From Nemertoderma westbladi (Eukaryota > Xenacoelomorpha > Nemertodermatida > Nemertodermatidae), in assembly GCA_032718475.1 (NCBI GenBank), contig JAUCBJ010001846.1, forward strand, positions 434,001-498,000: DNA of 64,000 bases. Direction: 5' to 3'. A model generated the notes under the pieces. The model did no database searches, was not told the origin of the DNA, and was given only the letters and a program-made list of their open reading frames with translations. The position numbers and the translations under genes are program-made. Positions 7,912-17,709 of this stretch are shown piece by piece (within the stretch, counting starts at the first letter, position 1; every line of letters starts with the position of its first letter).

Positions 7912-8733
7912 ATGCAAAAGCCCCAGCGCCTTGTTTTTTTTGTCTCAGATGGTACGGGAATTTCTGCTAAGGTTTTAGGTTCAAGTTTGTTAACACAGTT
8001 TAGTGGTCACAGCTTTGCATATTTGCTTCGCCCTTTTATTGATACGCTTTTAAAGGCATCTGTCTTAATTGAGGAGATTAATGAGGCGTATAATCAAACG
8101 GGCGTTCGGCCGTTGGTAATGGCAACCATTGTTAGTCGAGAAATATCGCCTCTATTTTTTCAAACCAGTGCTGTTTATTTTGATCTTTATAATCAATTTA
8201 TTGGTTTGCTTGAAACGGTGTTAGGGGAGAAGGCATCTTATAAAACCGGTCAGGCGCATGGCATGGTGAATCAGCAGCGACAGCATGCGCAAATCAATGC
8301 TCTTGATTTTGCTTTAAGAAATGATGATGGTTTACATACCAAAGAATATCAATTAGCCGATGTGATTGTTTTTGGCCCCTCTCGTTGTGCAAAAACCCCT
8401 GTTTGTTTGCATTTAGCGATTAAGTATGGGGTGTGTGCTGCTAATTACCCACTGGTTGAGGGTGAGTGGCTGCATGATTCACTGCCTAGTGCATTGAAAG
8501 TGCACAAAAAGCGCTTATTTGGTTTGATAGCTGATCCAAAAAAGTTAAGTCAAATTCGTGAAACAAGACAACCCAATAGCCAGTATGCCGCTTACAACCA
8601 GTGTGTGAAGGAGGTTCAATCAGTTGAGCGATTATGCCAAATACAGCATATTGAATATGCCAACAGTTCCCATACTTCAATTGAGGAGATCGCGGCGCTT
8701 GTTGTTAGGCGCTTGGGTAATTTGGTGTTTTGA
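7912..8733 (+). CDS. ppsR: PEP synthase regulatory kinase/phosphorylase (DUF299)
   Basis: PpsR reversibly phosphorylates a threonine on phosphoenolpyruvate synthase, using ADP as donor, and so switches gluconeogenesis. The N-terminal FFVSDGTGISAKVLG segment and the P-loop-like V-F-G-P-S-R-C-A-K-T-P motif near residue 160 identify the family; the usual form of the latter is G-V-S-R-C-G-K-T-P. The following LAIKYGVCAANYPLV segment is also conserved. At about 273 residues it is full length. I chose the ATG at 7912, although a GTG two codons upstream is possible; neither has a clear ribosome site. No pps gene is in the window. It diverges from the fis operon. Confidence 0.9.
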   Translation: MQKPQRLVFFVSDGTGISAKVLGSSLLTQFSGHSFAYLLRPFIDTLLKASVLIEEINEAYNQTGVRPLVMATIVSREISPLFFQTSAVYFDLYNQFIGLLETVLGEKASYKTGQAHGMVNQQRQHAQINALDFALRNDDGLHTKEYQLADVIVFGPSRCAKTPVCLHLAIKYGVCAANYPLVEGEWLHDSLPSALKVHKKRLFGLIADPKKLSQIRETRQPNSQYAAYNQCVKEVQSVERLCQIQHIEYANSSHTSIEEIAALVVRRLGNLVF

Positions 8734-8993
8734 TTGAGGGGTGGGGATTGAAGTGTAAAATCAATAAAAAGGTCGAGGGGTTTATATTTTTTGGGAGGAG
8801 ATTGCCTGAGCATGAAAGATTAGAAGATGTGGTATGTAAGTTGTTAGTGCACATAAATGATGAACTAGAGGTACATGGGTGGCACTATAATACTTGCATT
8901 TTCGATGTAGATAAAACGTTTATTGGTCAGATTAATAAAAAATATCAAGCAAGTTTTACCTGTGATGAAATTAATCAGGCAATATCTTTCTAG
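8730..8993 (+). CDS. Small protein of unknown function, first of a three-gene cassette
   Basis: I do not recognise this protein of at most 87 residues. The only possible starts are TTG codons (8730 overlapping the ppsR stop, or 8748 after a G-rich stretch), so the true N-terminus is uncertain. It contains a V-E-G-F-I-F-F-G segment, then a mixed helical region with a W-H-Y-N-T-C-I-F-D-V-D-K-T-F-I-G motif. That motif would suit a small alpha/beta fold. Its end overlaps the next ORF by 29 bases in another frame. Base composition is more AT-rich than ppsR. Confidence 0.5.
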   Translation: MIEGWGLKCKINKKVEGFIFFGRRLPEHERLEDVVCKLLVHINDELEVHGWHYNTCIFDVDKTFIGQINKKYQASFTCDEINQAISF

Positions 8994-9231
8994 TGGTAGT
9001 GTTGAATATATAAGCAGGGATTTCAAGCGCTATAAATCTATTAATATAACGGAGAAAGGTTGTGGTGTAGCTCGATCAAAAAAAGCCGCTGGACAATTGA
9101 TGGAGTCTCGCAGTATTTTGAAGAAAATATCTGATTATGTGGTGGATCATAAAGGGTTATTTATTCTTTTCTTAGGGGCAGTTCCCTTTGTTTTAAAATT
9201 GACTGTGTTGTTTGAAATATTGGGGCAGTAA
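8965..9231 (+). CDS. Small membrane-anchored protein of unknown function, second of the cassette
   Basis: This 88-residue ORF starts at an ATG inside the end of the preceding ORF. The first 60 residues are basic and polar. The last 25 (HKGLFILFLGAVPFVLKL onward) form one strong hydrophobic segment, so it is probably a tail-anchored inner-membrane protein with its N-terminal part in the cytoplasm. I do not recognise the family. An alternative start 14 codons upstream exists. The next gene begins 3 bases after its stop, so the three genes look co-transcribed. Confidence 0.5.
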   Translation: MKLIRQYLSSGSVEYISRDFKRYKSINITEKGCGVARSKKAAGQLMESRSILKKISDYVVDHKGLFILFLGAVPFVLKLTVLFEILGQ

Positions 9232-9234
9232 GTT

Positions 9235-9477
9235 ATGAGAGATCAATCATTTATCATCAGTTTAAAATGTTTATTTTGTGATTGTTCGCTTAAAGATGAG
9301 GTCGAGAAAGAATATGTATCAGGTGATATGTTGAGGTGCCAGAACTGTCAAGAATTGAATGATTATGATTCAGTCATTGATGTTGTAAAAGCTAAAGGAA
9401 GGTCGCTCATTAGGAAGGATTTGAATGCAAAATCAGAGAAATTTAGAAAAAGACTAAAAAGCGCTTTGAAAAAATAA
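9235..9477 (+). CDS. Small zinc-ribbon-like protein of unknown function, third of the cassette
   Basis: This 80-residue protein has a C-L-F-C-D-C stretch followed about 25 residues later by C-Q-N-C, a two-knuckle pattern that looks like a treble-clef or zinc-ribbon site. The second half is very basic (KAKGRSLIRKDLNAKSEKF and beyond) and could bind nucleic acid. The family is not known to me. It begins with an ATG three bases after the preceding stop. Its 3' end converges with the ABC exporter genes, with about 40 AT-rich bases between. Confidence 0.55.
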   Translation: MRDQSFIISLKCLFCDCSLKDEVEKEYVSGDMLRCQNCQELNDYDSVIDVVKAKGRSLIRKDLNAKSEKFRKRLKSALKK

Positions 9478-9517
9478 AAACCATTCACAGATATATTTAT
9501 GAAGTTTAGTTTGTTGT

Positions 9518-10285
9518 TTATTTAACCACTCTAATTCGTTTTTTCAGTAGTATGTAGCATATAAAATACAACACAATAGAGGTGATGGTCAAAAAGATAA
9601 TACTAAGGGGTATGTTAGATTCTGTAACGCCAATCAGGCTGTATCGAAATTGGCTAATAATATGAAAAATAGGGTTAATTTTAGCCACTGTTTGCCAAAA
9701 GGTTGGTAGCATTTCAATGGAGAAAAATACACCCCCTAGGTAGGTGAGGGGCATCAATACAAAACTGGGGATGATAGTAATGCCATCGAAATCTTTAGCC
9801 AAAACACCATTAATAAAACCTAAGCAAGAAAATAAAAATGAGGTGATCACCACTGTGAATATAGCCAAACCAAGGTTTGTGATGGGGGTAGGAATAAAAA
9901 AAATGGTCACCAACCAAACAGCCAGTGCAACTACCATGCCACGTAAAAGTCCCCCAACAACATAACCCAATAAAATTGTGTGGTTGTTCATGGGTGAGGT
10001 AAATAACTCTTCTGTTGCGCCCTGAAATTTTGAGCCAAAAAAGGAAGAGGCGGTATTGCTATAAGCATTGGTAATGGCACTCATCATAATAATGCCAGGG
10101 AAGATGAAAATATCATAATTAAAACCAGACATTGAGCCGATTCGGTTTCCAATGAGGTTACCAAATATCATTAAATAAAGGGCGGCGTTGACAGCAGGGG
10201 GTAAGACGGTTTGCACCCAAATCCGCATAAAACGTCGTGTTTCTTTGGTAACCAGTACTTGGAATGCAATCAGTTGGTTAGTCAT
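9518..10285 (-). CDS. ABC-2 type exporter permease (YadH-like)
   Basis: This 255-residue protein is an ABC-2 family membrane subunit with about six membrane segments. It pairs with the ATPase encoded just upstream to export an unknown substrate. The early ETRRFMRIWVQTVLPPAVNAAL segment and the central FPGIIMMSAITNAYSNTASSF region are typical of the YadH/NodJ group. It starts 8 bases inside the end of the ATPase gene, so the two are translationally coupled. The substrate cannot be told from sequence; YadGH-like exporters are widely conserved but poorly characterised. Confidence 0.88.
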   Translation of the reverse strand: MTNQLIAFQVLVTKETRRFMRIWVQTVLPPAVNAALYLMIFGNLIGNRIGSMSGFNYDIFIFPGIIMMSAITNAYSNTASSFFGSKFQGATEELFTSPMNNHTILLGYVVGGLLRGMVVALAVWLVTIFFIPTPITNLGLAIFTVVITSFLFSCLGFINGVLAKDFDGITIIPSFVLMPLTYLGGVFFSIEMLPTFWQTVAKINPIFHIISQFRYSLIGVTESNIPLSIIFLTITSIVLYFICYILLKKRIRVVK

Positions 10286-11186
10286 TTTTTGATTGTGTTT
10301 GGCTTAAGAAAAAGGCTTCAAGTCGGTTGGACTTATTTTGAATGGATCGAATTTCAATGCCCGCACTATGCAAAGTTGAGAGCAGGTGATTGATGGTATT
10401 TTTTCCACTGCGAGCAGTTGTTATTTCAACGATTTGTTCATCAATGGTTCTCATTTCAAAAATAGCTAGGTCAGGTAGTGTTTTTGTAGATGACACTTCA
10501 ACGAGAAAAATTTCTTTCTCCAACATGCGAAGCGCCTTTTGTATGCTGTTTTGAATAATGATTTGACCATCATTGATGATGGCGACATTTTTACAGAGTT
10601 TTTCAGCCTCTTCTAAATAATGGGTGGTTAAAATAACGGTAATGCCTTTTTCATTCATTTCCTCAAACAGTTTCCACATACTGTTTCTGATTTCAATGTC
10701 AACACCGGCAGTAGGCTCATCAAGAATGACAATTTTGGGGCTATGAACCAAGGCACGGGCAATCATCAATCGCCTTTTCATGCCGCCTGAAAGGGCAATG
10801 GCTTGTTCTTTTCTTTTTTCCCACAAACCAACTGTTTTGATGGCATATTCGGTTCGTTTAATTGCTTGAATACCTCGCATACCAAAAAAACCGGCGTAAT
10901 TTTTTACAATTTCTTCAACTGGCTCAAATACATGAAAGTTGAACTCTTGTGGCATTAAGCCAATCAAGTGGTTAGCAGGGATGGGGTGATTGAGTATTTT
11001 AACACTGCCTGAATCAGGCTTGATAAGCCCTGATATAATGTTGATTAGTGTTGATTTGCCTGCACCGTTTGGACCAAGTAAGGCAAAAAAATCACTTTGC
11101 TCAATTTTTAAATCAATTTTTTTAAGCGCAGGGTTTTTCGTGCCTTTGTAAGTTTTGCAGATATTATGAATATCAATCGCATACAT
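10278..11186 (-). CDS. ABC exporter ATP-binding protein (YadG-like)
   Basis: This 302-residue cytoplasmic ATPase powers the adjacent ABC-2 permease. Walker A is GPNGAGKST at about residues 38-46, the signature is LSGGMKRR, Walker B is IVILDEPTAGVD, and the switch histidine lies in LTTHYLEEAE. An extra C-terminal domain of about 80 residues, rich in acidic and serine residues, follows the ATPase core, as in other ABC-2 drug or lipid exporters. It lies 9 bases downstream of ppa on the same strand, so the three may share a transcript. Confidence 0.92.
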   Translation of the reverse strand: MYAIDIHNICKTYKGTKNPALKKIDLKIEQSDFFALLGPNGAGKSTLINIISGLIKPDSGSVKILNHPIPANHLIGLMPQEFNFHVFEPVEEIVKNYAGFFGMRGIQAIKRTEYAIKTVGLWEKRKEQAIALSGGMKRRLMIARALVHSPKIVILDEPTAGVDIEIRNSMWKLFEEMNEKGITVILTTHYLEEAEKLCKNVAIINDGQIIIQNSIQKALRMLEKEIFLVEVSSTKTLPDLAIFEMRTIDEQIVEITTARSGKNTINHLLSTLHSAGIEIRSIQNKSNRLEAFFLSQTQSKND

Positions 11187-11195
11187 GTTGCGTTT

Positions 11196-11720
11196 TTATC
11201 CTGGGTAATTTTTAATTGATTCGGTGATGTATTTTAATGCAACATCTCGGCTGTGCCACTGCTCAACTTTAACCCATTTGCCGACATCAAGGTCTTTGTA
11301 ATGTTCAAAAAAATATTGTATTTGTTGTCGTGTGGTTTTGGGTATGTCTTCAATGCCTTCAATACTAGCCATTTCAGGGCACACTTTTTTTGTTGGCACA
11401 GCCAAAATTTTAACATCCCCACCCCCTTCGTCAGACATATCAAGCATCCCGACCGCTCGAGCAGGGATTACACAACCATGAACAAGTGTTTGAGGGGAAA
11501 GCACTAACACATCAATGGGGTCGCCATCACTTGCAAGTGTTTTGGGTATGTAGCCGTAGTCACACGGGTAAAACATAGGGGCGCTCATGAATCGATCAAC
11601 AAACAAAAGGTTTGATTCCTTATCAAATTCATATTTAACGGGGGGGCTTTTGGCAGGAATTTCAATTAAAACATTAAATTCTTTTGGGGCTTTTTTTCCG
11701 GGCGATAACGATTGGGTCAT
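11196..11720 (-). CDS. ppa: Inorganic pyrophosphatase (class I)
   Basis: This soluble enzyme hydrolyses pyrophosphate to phosphate, pulling biosynthetic reactions forward. The 174-residue length is that of bacterial hexameric PPases. The KYEFDKES segment, the YPCDYGYIPKT motif and the metal-binding D-G-D-P-I-D-V-L-V are all present, with the active-site aspartates intact. It diverges from groES across a 190-base gap. Confidence 0.96.
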   Translation of the reverse strand: MTQSLSPGKKAPKEFNVLIEIPAKSPPVKYEFDKESNLLFVDRFMSAPMFYPCDYGYIPKTLASDGDPIDVLVLSPQTLVHGCVIPARAVGMLDMSDEGGGDVKILAVPTKKVCPEMASIEGIEDIPKTTRQQIQYFFEHYKDLDVGKWVKVEQWHSRDVALKYITESIKNYPG

Positions 11721-11835
11721 GATGTGTATAATTTTGATCGTTTAATTTTTTTAAAGCAGCACTTTTATATTATTAAATAGTGCTGGCAACCATATTTTAT
11801 TTGGCTTGAATATACTATACTTTTTTTGAAAAAAT

Positions 11836-11860
11836 CTTGAATTTTTTTTGTTTGTCCATA
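11836..11860 (+). promoter_or_regulatory. Possible heat-shock (sigma-32) promoter of groESL
   Basis: A CTTGAA hexamer at 11836-11841 is followed, after a 13-base spacer, by TCCATA at 11855. This resembles the sigma-32 pattern (CTTGAA, then CCCCAT-like), although the -10 part is a poor match. It lies about 50 bases before the groES start. No CIRCE inverted repeat is seen in the 190-base gap, which favours sigma-32 over HrcA control. Confidence 0.4.
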
Positions 11861-11910
11861 GGGTGTAGTTAGACAATTTTTTAAGCAACAATATTTTTGA
11901 GGAATAAATA

Positions 11911-13883
<1,973 letters not shown>

Positions 13884-13913
13884 TTATCTGATCCGTTTTA
13901 TTATTAGCGCGAC

Positions 13914-13940
13914 AAAAAGCCTCCATTTGGGGGCTTTTTT
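13914..13940 (+). terminator. Rho-independent terminator after groEL
   Basis: The repeat AAAAAGCCTCC and GGGGGCTTTTTT form an 11-base stem with one G-T pair, a four-base loop and a run of T, about 30 bases after the groEL stop. This is a textbook intrinsic terminator. Confidence 0.92.
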
Positions 13941-14051
13941 ATACCTGACTTTCTTTAATATAAAACAATCTATTTTTTAAAACTTTAAACCCTTATTGTG
14001 AAAGGCTTATGTATAATAAAATTAATTTTTTCAGTTGATTAATTTTTACCT

Positions 14052-15065
14052 ATGATTCATTGTGGCATTGTTGGGGTAACTGGGTATACAGGGATTGAAT
14101 TGTGGGCGTTACTTAAAAAACACCCTAATGTTCAGCTTGATGTATTGGTATCTAAAAATCATGTCGGTAAAAGTTTAGGCGATGTATTACCCAATCATTT
14201 TAGCTCAAGTCAAGATCAGCATATACTAGAAGCTTTATCAGTTGAGCGTTTATCTGAATTAGACCTTGTATTTTTTGCGACGCCTCATGGTGTATCAATG
14301 CGCTACATTCCAAAGTTAATTGAAAATAATGTGGTGGTGATTGATCTATCAGCCGATTTTCGTTTATCAGACCCCGTTGCTTGGAATAAGTGGTATGGCC
14401 TTGAGCATCAAGCGGGTGATTATTTGTCTCAAGCCACTTATGGTTTAACAGAATTTTACCAACAAGCGATTGCCTGCTCAAATTTAATTGCTTGCCCTGG
14501 GTGTTACCCAACGGCTGTTAATTTGGGGTTAATTCCGTTGGTGCGTAGTTTTAAACTATTAAATGTTATTGCAGATTGTAAGTCAGGCGTTAGTGGTGCA
14601 GGCCGTCAGCCGAATCAAGCATTAAATTTTTGTGATATTGATCAAAACCTTTATGGTTATGGGGTGGGGGGGCATCGGCATTTTGTAGAAATTGAGCAAC
14701 AATTAGCTTATTTTTCTATTCAAGATGCGCCATGTTTGACTTTTATGCCCCATATTGTGCCAATGGTTCGGGGTATTTATGCAACCTTATATGTAACATT
14801 TGTCAAGAAAGTCGCACTTGATGAAATATATGCTTGCTATGAGGCTGCATACGCCGATAAATACTTTATTGAAGTTTTACCTCCCCAAACACTTCCTAGG
14901 CTTTTAACGGTTTATAAAACCAATCATGTTTCATTAGGTGTGTCATCTCAGCAGGATATATGGGTAATTGGTGTTGCAATGGATAATTTGTTAAAAGGTG
15001 CGGCTGGCCAGGCTGTGCAGAATATGAATATTCGCTTTGACTGGCCTGAAAATATGGGTTTGTAG
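14052..15065 (+). CDS. argC: N-acetyl-gamma-glutamyl-phosphate reductase
   Basis: ArgC reduces N-acetylglutamyl phosphate to the semialdehyde with NADPH, the third step of arginine synthesis. The N-terminal GVTGYTGIEL nucleotide-binding motif, the ACPGCYPT active-site segment with the catalytic cysteine near residue 154, and the later GVGGHRHFVEIEQ region identify it. The 337-residue length is typical. It lies 10 bases before erpA and probably starts the argC-erpA-aroK transcript. argG lies elsewhere in the window (35.5 kb); the other arginine genes are not seen. Confidence 0.95.
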   Translation: MIHCGIVGVTGYTGIELWALLKKHPNVQLDVLVSKNHVGKSLGDVLPNHFSSSQDQHILEALSVERLSELDLVFFATPHGVSMRYIPKLIENNVVVIDLSADFRLSDPVAWNKWYGLEHQAGDYLSQATYGLTEFYQQAIACSNLIACPGCYPTAVNLGLIPLVRSFKLLNVIADCKSGVSGAGRQPNQALNFCDIDQNLYGYGVGGHRHFVEIEQQLAYFSIQDAPCLTFMPHIVPMVRGIYATLYVTFVKKVALDEIYACYEAAYADKYFIEVLPPQTLPRLLTVYKTNHVSLGVSSQQDIWVIGVAMDNLLKGAAGQAVQNMNIRFDWPENMGL

Positions 15066-15074
15066 GAGAAGAGA

Positions 15075-15401
15075 ATGGTGGTTAATTTAAGTGATGGTGC
15101 AGTAAGCCGAGTGATTGAGCTTTTAACGCAGCAAGATCAGCCCAATTTAAAGTTACGTGTTTATGTTACAGGTGGGGGTTGTTCAGGTTTTCAATACGGT
15201 TTTACATTTGATGATCATCAAAATGAAGATGATTTTGTTATGAAAAAAGATCAGGTTACTTTGCTGGTTGATTCAATGAGTGTGCAGTTTCTTGAAGGCG
15301 CAACTGTTGATTTTTTAGAAGATTTACAGGGCTCTCGATTTGTGGTTCAAAATGCAAATGCAAAGGCAACTTGTGGCTGTGGGTCCTCATTTAGTATTTA
15401 A
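15075..15401 (+). CDS. erpA: Iron-sulfur cluster insertion protein (A-type carrier)
   Basis: ErpA carries assembled Fe-S clusters to target apoproteins. The 108-residue protein has the three conserved cysteines of A-type carriers: GGGCSGF near residue 36 and the C-terminal T-C-G-C-G-S-S-F. The C-terminal SSF ending and length match ErpA better than IscA, but the assignment within the family is by resemblance only. A second A-type carrier is encoded at 39.8 kb. Confidence 0.9.
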   Translation: MVVNLSDGAVSRVIELLTQQDQPNLKLRVYVTGGGCSGFQYGFTFDDHQNEDDFVMKKDQVTLLVDSMSVQFLEGATVDFLEDLQGSRFVVQNANAKATCGCGSSFSI

Positions 15402-15412
15402 TTATCTTTCAT

Positions 15413-15958
15413 ATGAAGGATAAAAATATTTATTTTATTGGGTTTATGGCATCGGGTAAAAGTACGGTTTCTCGTTTATTCCATCAACTTGTTTGTCCTG
15501 ATTATTTTTATATTGACAGTGATGCATATATTGAAAATGCACAAAAGCATTCAGTGGAACAAATTTTTGAAAAACAAGGTGAAGCAGGTTTTCGGGAAAT
15601 AGAGGCTTGCGCTATCCACCAAATAATTCAAACCTACCCCACGCAACTAATTCTAGCAACCGGTGGGGGTAGCGTTATGAATCAGTTAACGCAGGATCGT
15701 TTGAAAAAAACAGGGATTATTGTTTACTTATCTGTTGATATTGAAGAGATTGTTAAGCGGTTGAATGAGTCTCAAAATAATCGACCGCTTGCCTTAAACA
15801 GAGTCGAATCTAAAAAACCTTACTTCAAGTTTTTGGAACGTTTTGAAAAAAGAAGATCAACATATAAGAAAATAGCGCACTTTACCGTTAATAACACAAA
15901 AAGTACCCCAAGCCAAGCAGTGGATCAAATTAAAAATTTAATTGTTGCCCCCAGTTAA
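15413..15958 (+). CDS. aroK: Shikimate kinase
   Basis: Shikimate kinase phosphorylates shikimate with ATP in the aromatic amino acid pathway. The P-loop G-F-M-A-S-G-K-S-T lies at about residues 10-18, the DSDAYIE motif with substrate-binding aspartates near 38, GFREIEA near 58, and GGGS near 84. The lid arginine region (NNRPLA) is also present. At 181 residues it is normal. In many gammaproteobacteria aroK and aroB are adjacent. Here they are separated by a convergent gene whose end overlaps that of aroK by 21 bases. Confidence 0.93.
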   Translation: MKDKNIYFIGFMASGKSTVSRLFHQLVCPDYFYIDSDAYIENAQKHSVEQIFEKQGEAGFREIEACAIHQIIQTYPTQLILATGGGSVMNQLTQDRLKKTGIIVYLSVDIEEIVKRLNESQNNRPLALNRVESKKPYFKFLERFEKRRSTYKKIAHFTVNNTKSTPSQAVDQIKNLIVAPS

Positions 15959-16447
15959 AGGTACTAAATTTTTGTTGTTAACCGAGTCATTTTCCACATA
16001 AGTAGTTAATTCTTCAATGGCTTTCTCTCTAAGGGCAATTTGGCTGTTGAGTGTTGAAACAGTGGCCTCAAGTCTGCTTGCATTTTGTTTTTCAGCTTGC
16101 AATTCAATTGATAAATTTTTATTTCTTTGACGCTGCAGATCAAGTTCTATTTTAAGTTTTTGAACTGTGTCTTGGCTATTTTTTAAATAGCCCTTTAAGC
16201 TTTGGGCTTGGTCGTTTAATTTGCTAATGGCCCATTCGTAACGCTGTCTTTCATTGTTCAGCGATTTTATTGCGTAATCTTTTTGTTCAATGATTTGACT
16301 AGAAGTTGTATTAACTAAATAATTTTGTGTTTCTATGCGTTTGTTAACAGGCACTTTAAGTTGGTTGCCTGATGATTCAATCTCAGCACTGTAGGCTGTT
16401 ATGGTAAATGAAACTAATAAGGTGGAAATGATGTACTTTAATTTCAT
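15938..16447 (-). CDS. Predicted periplasmic coiled-coil protein, function unknown
   Basis: I do not recognise this protein by family. From the ATG at 16447 it has a clear signal peptide (MKLKYIISTLLVSFTITAYS, then AE), so it is probably exported to the periplasm. Residues 45 to 150 are almost wholly heptad-like, with many leucine, glutamine, asparagine and arginine residues. This predicts a long coiled coil. No lipobox or further membrane segment is seen. An upstream ATG at 16471 would add eight polar residues and weaken the signal peptide. Its 3' end overlaps aroK tail to tail. Structurally it recalls periplasmic coiled-coil accessory proteins, but no function is claimed. Confidence 0.7.
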   Translation of the reverse strand: MKLKYIISTLLVSFTITAYSAEIESSGNQLKVPVNKRIETQNYLVNTTSSQIIEQKDYAIKSLNNERQRYEWAISKLNDQAQSLKGYLKNSQDTVQKLKIELDLQRQRNKNLSIELQAEKQNASRLEATVSTLNSQIALREKAIEELTTYVENDSVNNKNLVPLTGGNN

Positions 16448-16605
16448 TGCTTTGTGTCCGTCAGTTTTCATTGCTTAGGCTGATGATTATACAAGATTAT
16501 TTTTGTAAAATAAATATCTTTAAGTTACAGCTTGGTATTTGTTCTGGGGGTTATGTTTCATCAAGTCATTATAATTTATAACTAATTTAGTTTCAGGGAA
16601 TATAG

Positions 16606-17709
16606 ATGATTAAAAATATCAAAACAAATTCCGCTAGCTATCCTATTTGTATTAATCAATCTTGGCTGATAGCAGAATCAATGCCAGTTTGGAAGCAATG
16701 TGTAGAAGGCAAGCGGTTAATGGTGGTGACCAACCAAACCATTGAGCCCCTATATTTAAAAGCCATGCTTAAACTGCTCAACCAGTGTGGTGCAAAAAAG
16801 GTTTATCACCTGGTTGTGTCCGATGGTGAAATTTATAAAAATTTAGACATCTTACAGTTAATTTTAAACACGCTGTTTAGTCATCAATTTGATCGTTCTT
16901 GCGTATTGGTTGCCTTAGGTGGGGGTGTGATTGGTGATACAGTGGGTTTTGCAGCTTCTATTTATCAGCGAGGCATTGACTATATTCAAGTGCCAACCAC
17001 TTTATTGTCTCAAGTTGACAGTTCAGTAGGGGGAAAAACAGCTATCAATTTCTCAGGGGCCAAAAATTCGGTGGGGACATTTTTTCATCCTAGTGCCGTT
17101 TTTATCGCAACGGATGTTTTATCTACCTTGCCTGATCGAGAGTATGTCGCTGGCTGGGCAGAGGTTATTAAATATGCCATGATCAGGTCCAGTTCATTTT
17201 TTGAATACCTACTAAGTCATGTTGATTCAATCAACCGTCGTGATCAAGCTATTTTATTCCATGCCATTGATGAAAGCATTGAGGCGAAAACCTGTATTGT
17301 CGCAGCAGATGAATTTGAGCAAGAAGGGCAACGGCAATTGTTAAATTTTGGCCACACATTTGCCCATGTGATTGAAAGTTTTTATCACTATAAGCGTTAC
17401 TTGCATGGTGAGGCAGTTGCCATTGGCATGATGATGGCTATACGTTTGTCACATGATATGGGGAAAAACGTTACAGCAAATGATATTGAGCGCACCTCAA
17501 AACTTTTACAAGCCATTGGGTTGCCTGTGCGGTTGGATGATTTGATCCCTTCAGCTGATTTTTGGCGCCTACTTCGTTTTGATAAAAAGATGAAAGAGGG
17601 TGCTTTGAATATGATACTATTACGTGGGATTGGTGATGCCTATGTGGACAGCCAGGTGAGTCAAAACTTTATTAATGACGTAATTGGATTGTCGGATTAT
17701 GAAAAGTAA
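16606..17709 (+). CDS. aroB: 3-dehydroquinate synthase
   Basis: AroB converts DAHP to 3-dehydroquinate using NAD and a divalent metal, the second step of the shikimate pathway. The 367-residue protein has the LVALGGGVIGDTVGFAAS nucleotide-binding segment, the PTTLLSQVDSSVGGKTAIN active-site region, and the metal ligand motifs around GHTFAHVIE and HGEAVAIGM. The length is typical. It overlaps the following efflux adaptor gene by 11 bases, an unexpected pairing for this housekeeping gene. Confidence 0.96.
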   Translation: MIKNIKTNSASYPICINQSWLIAESMPVWKQCVEGKRLMVVTNQTIEPLYLKAMLKLLNQCGAKKVYHLVVSDGEIYKNLDILQLILNTLFSHQFDRSCVLVALGGGVIGDTVGFAASIYQRGIDYIQVPTTLLSQVDSSVGGKTAINFSGAKNSVGTFFHPSAVFIATDVLSTLPDREYVAGWAEVIKYAMIRSSSFFEYLLSHVDSINRRDQAILFHAIDESIEAKTCIVAADEFEQEGQRQLLNFGHTFAHVIESFYHYKRYLHGEAVAIGMMMAIRLSHDMGKNVTANDIERTSKLLQAIGLPVRLDDLIPSADFWRLLRFDKKMKEGALNMILLRGIGDAYVDSQVSQNFINDVIGLSDYEK

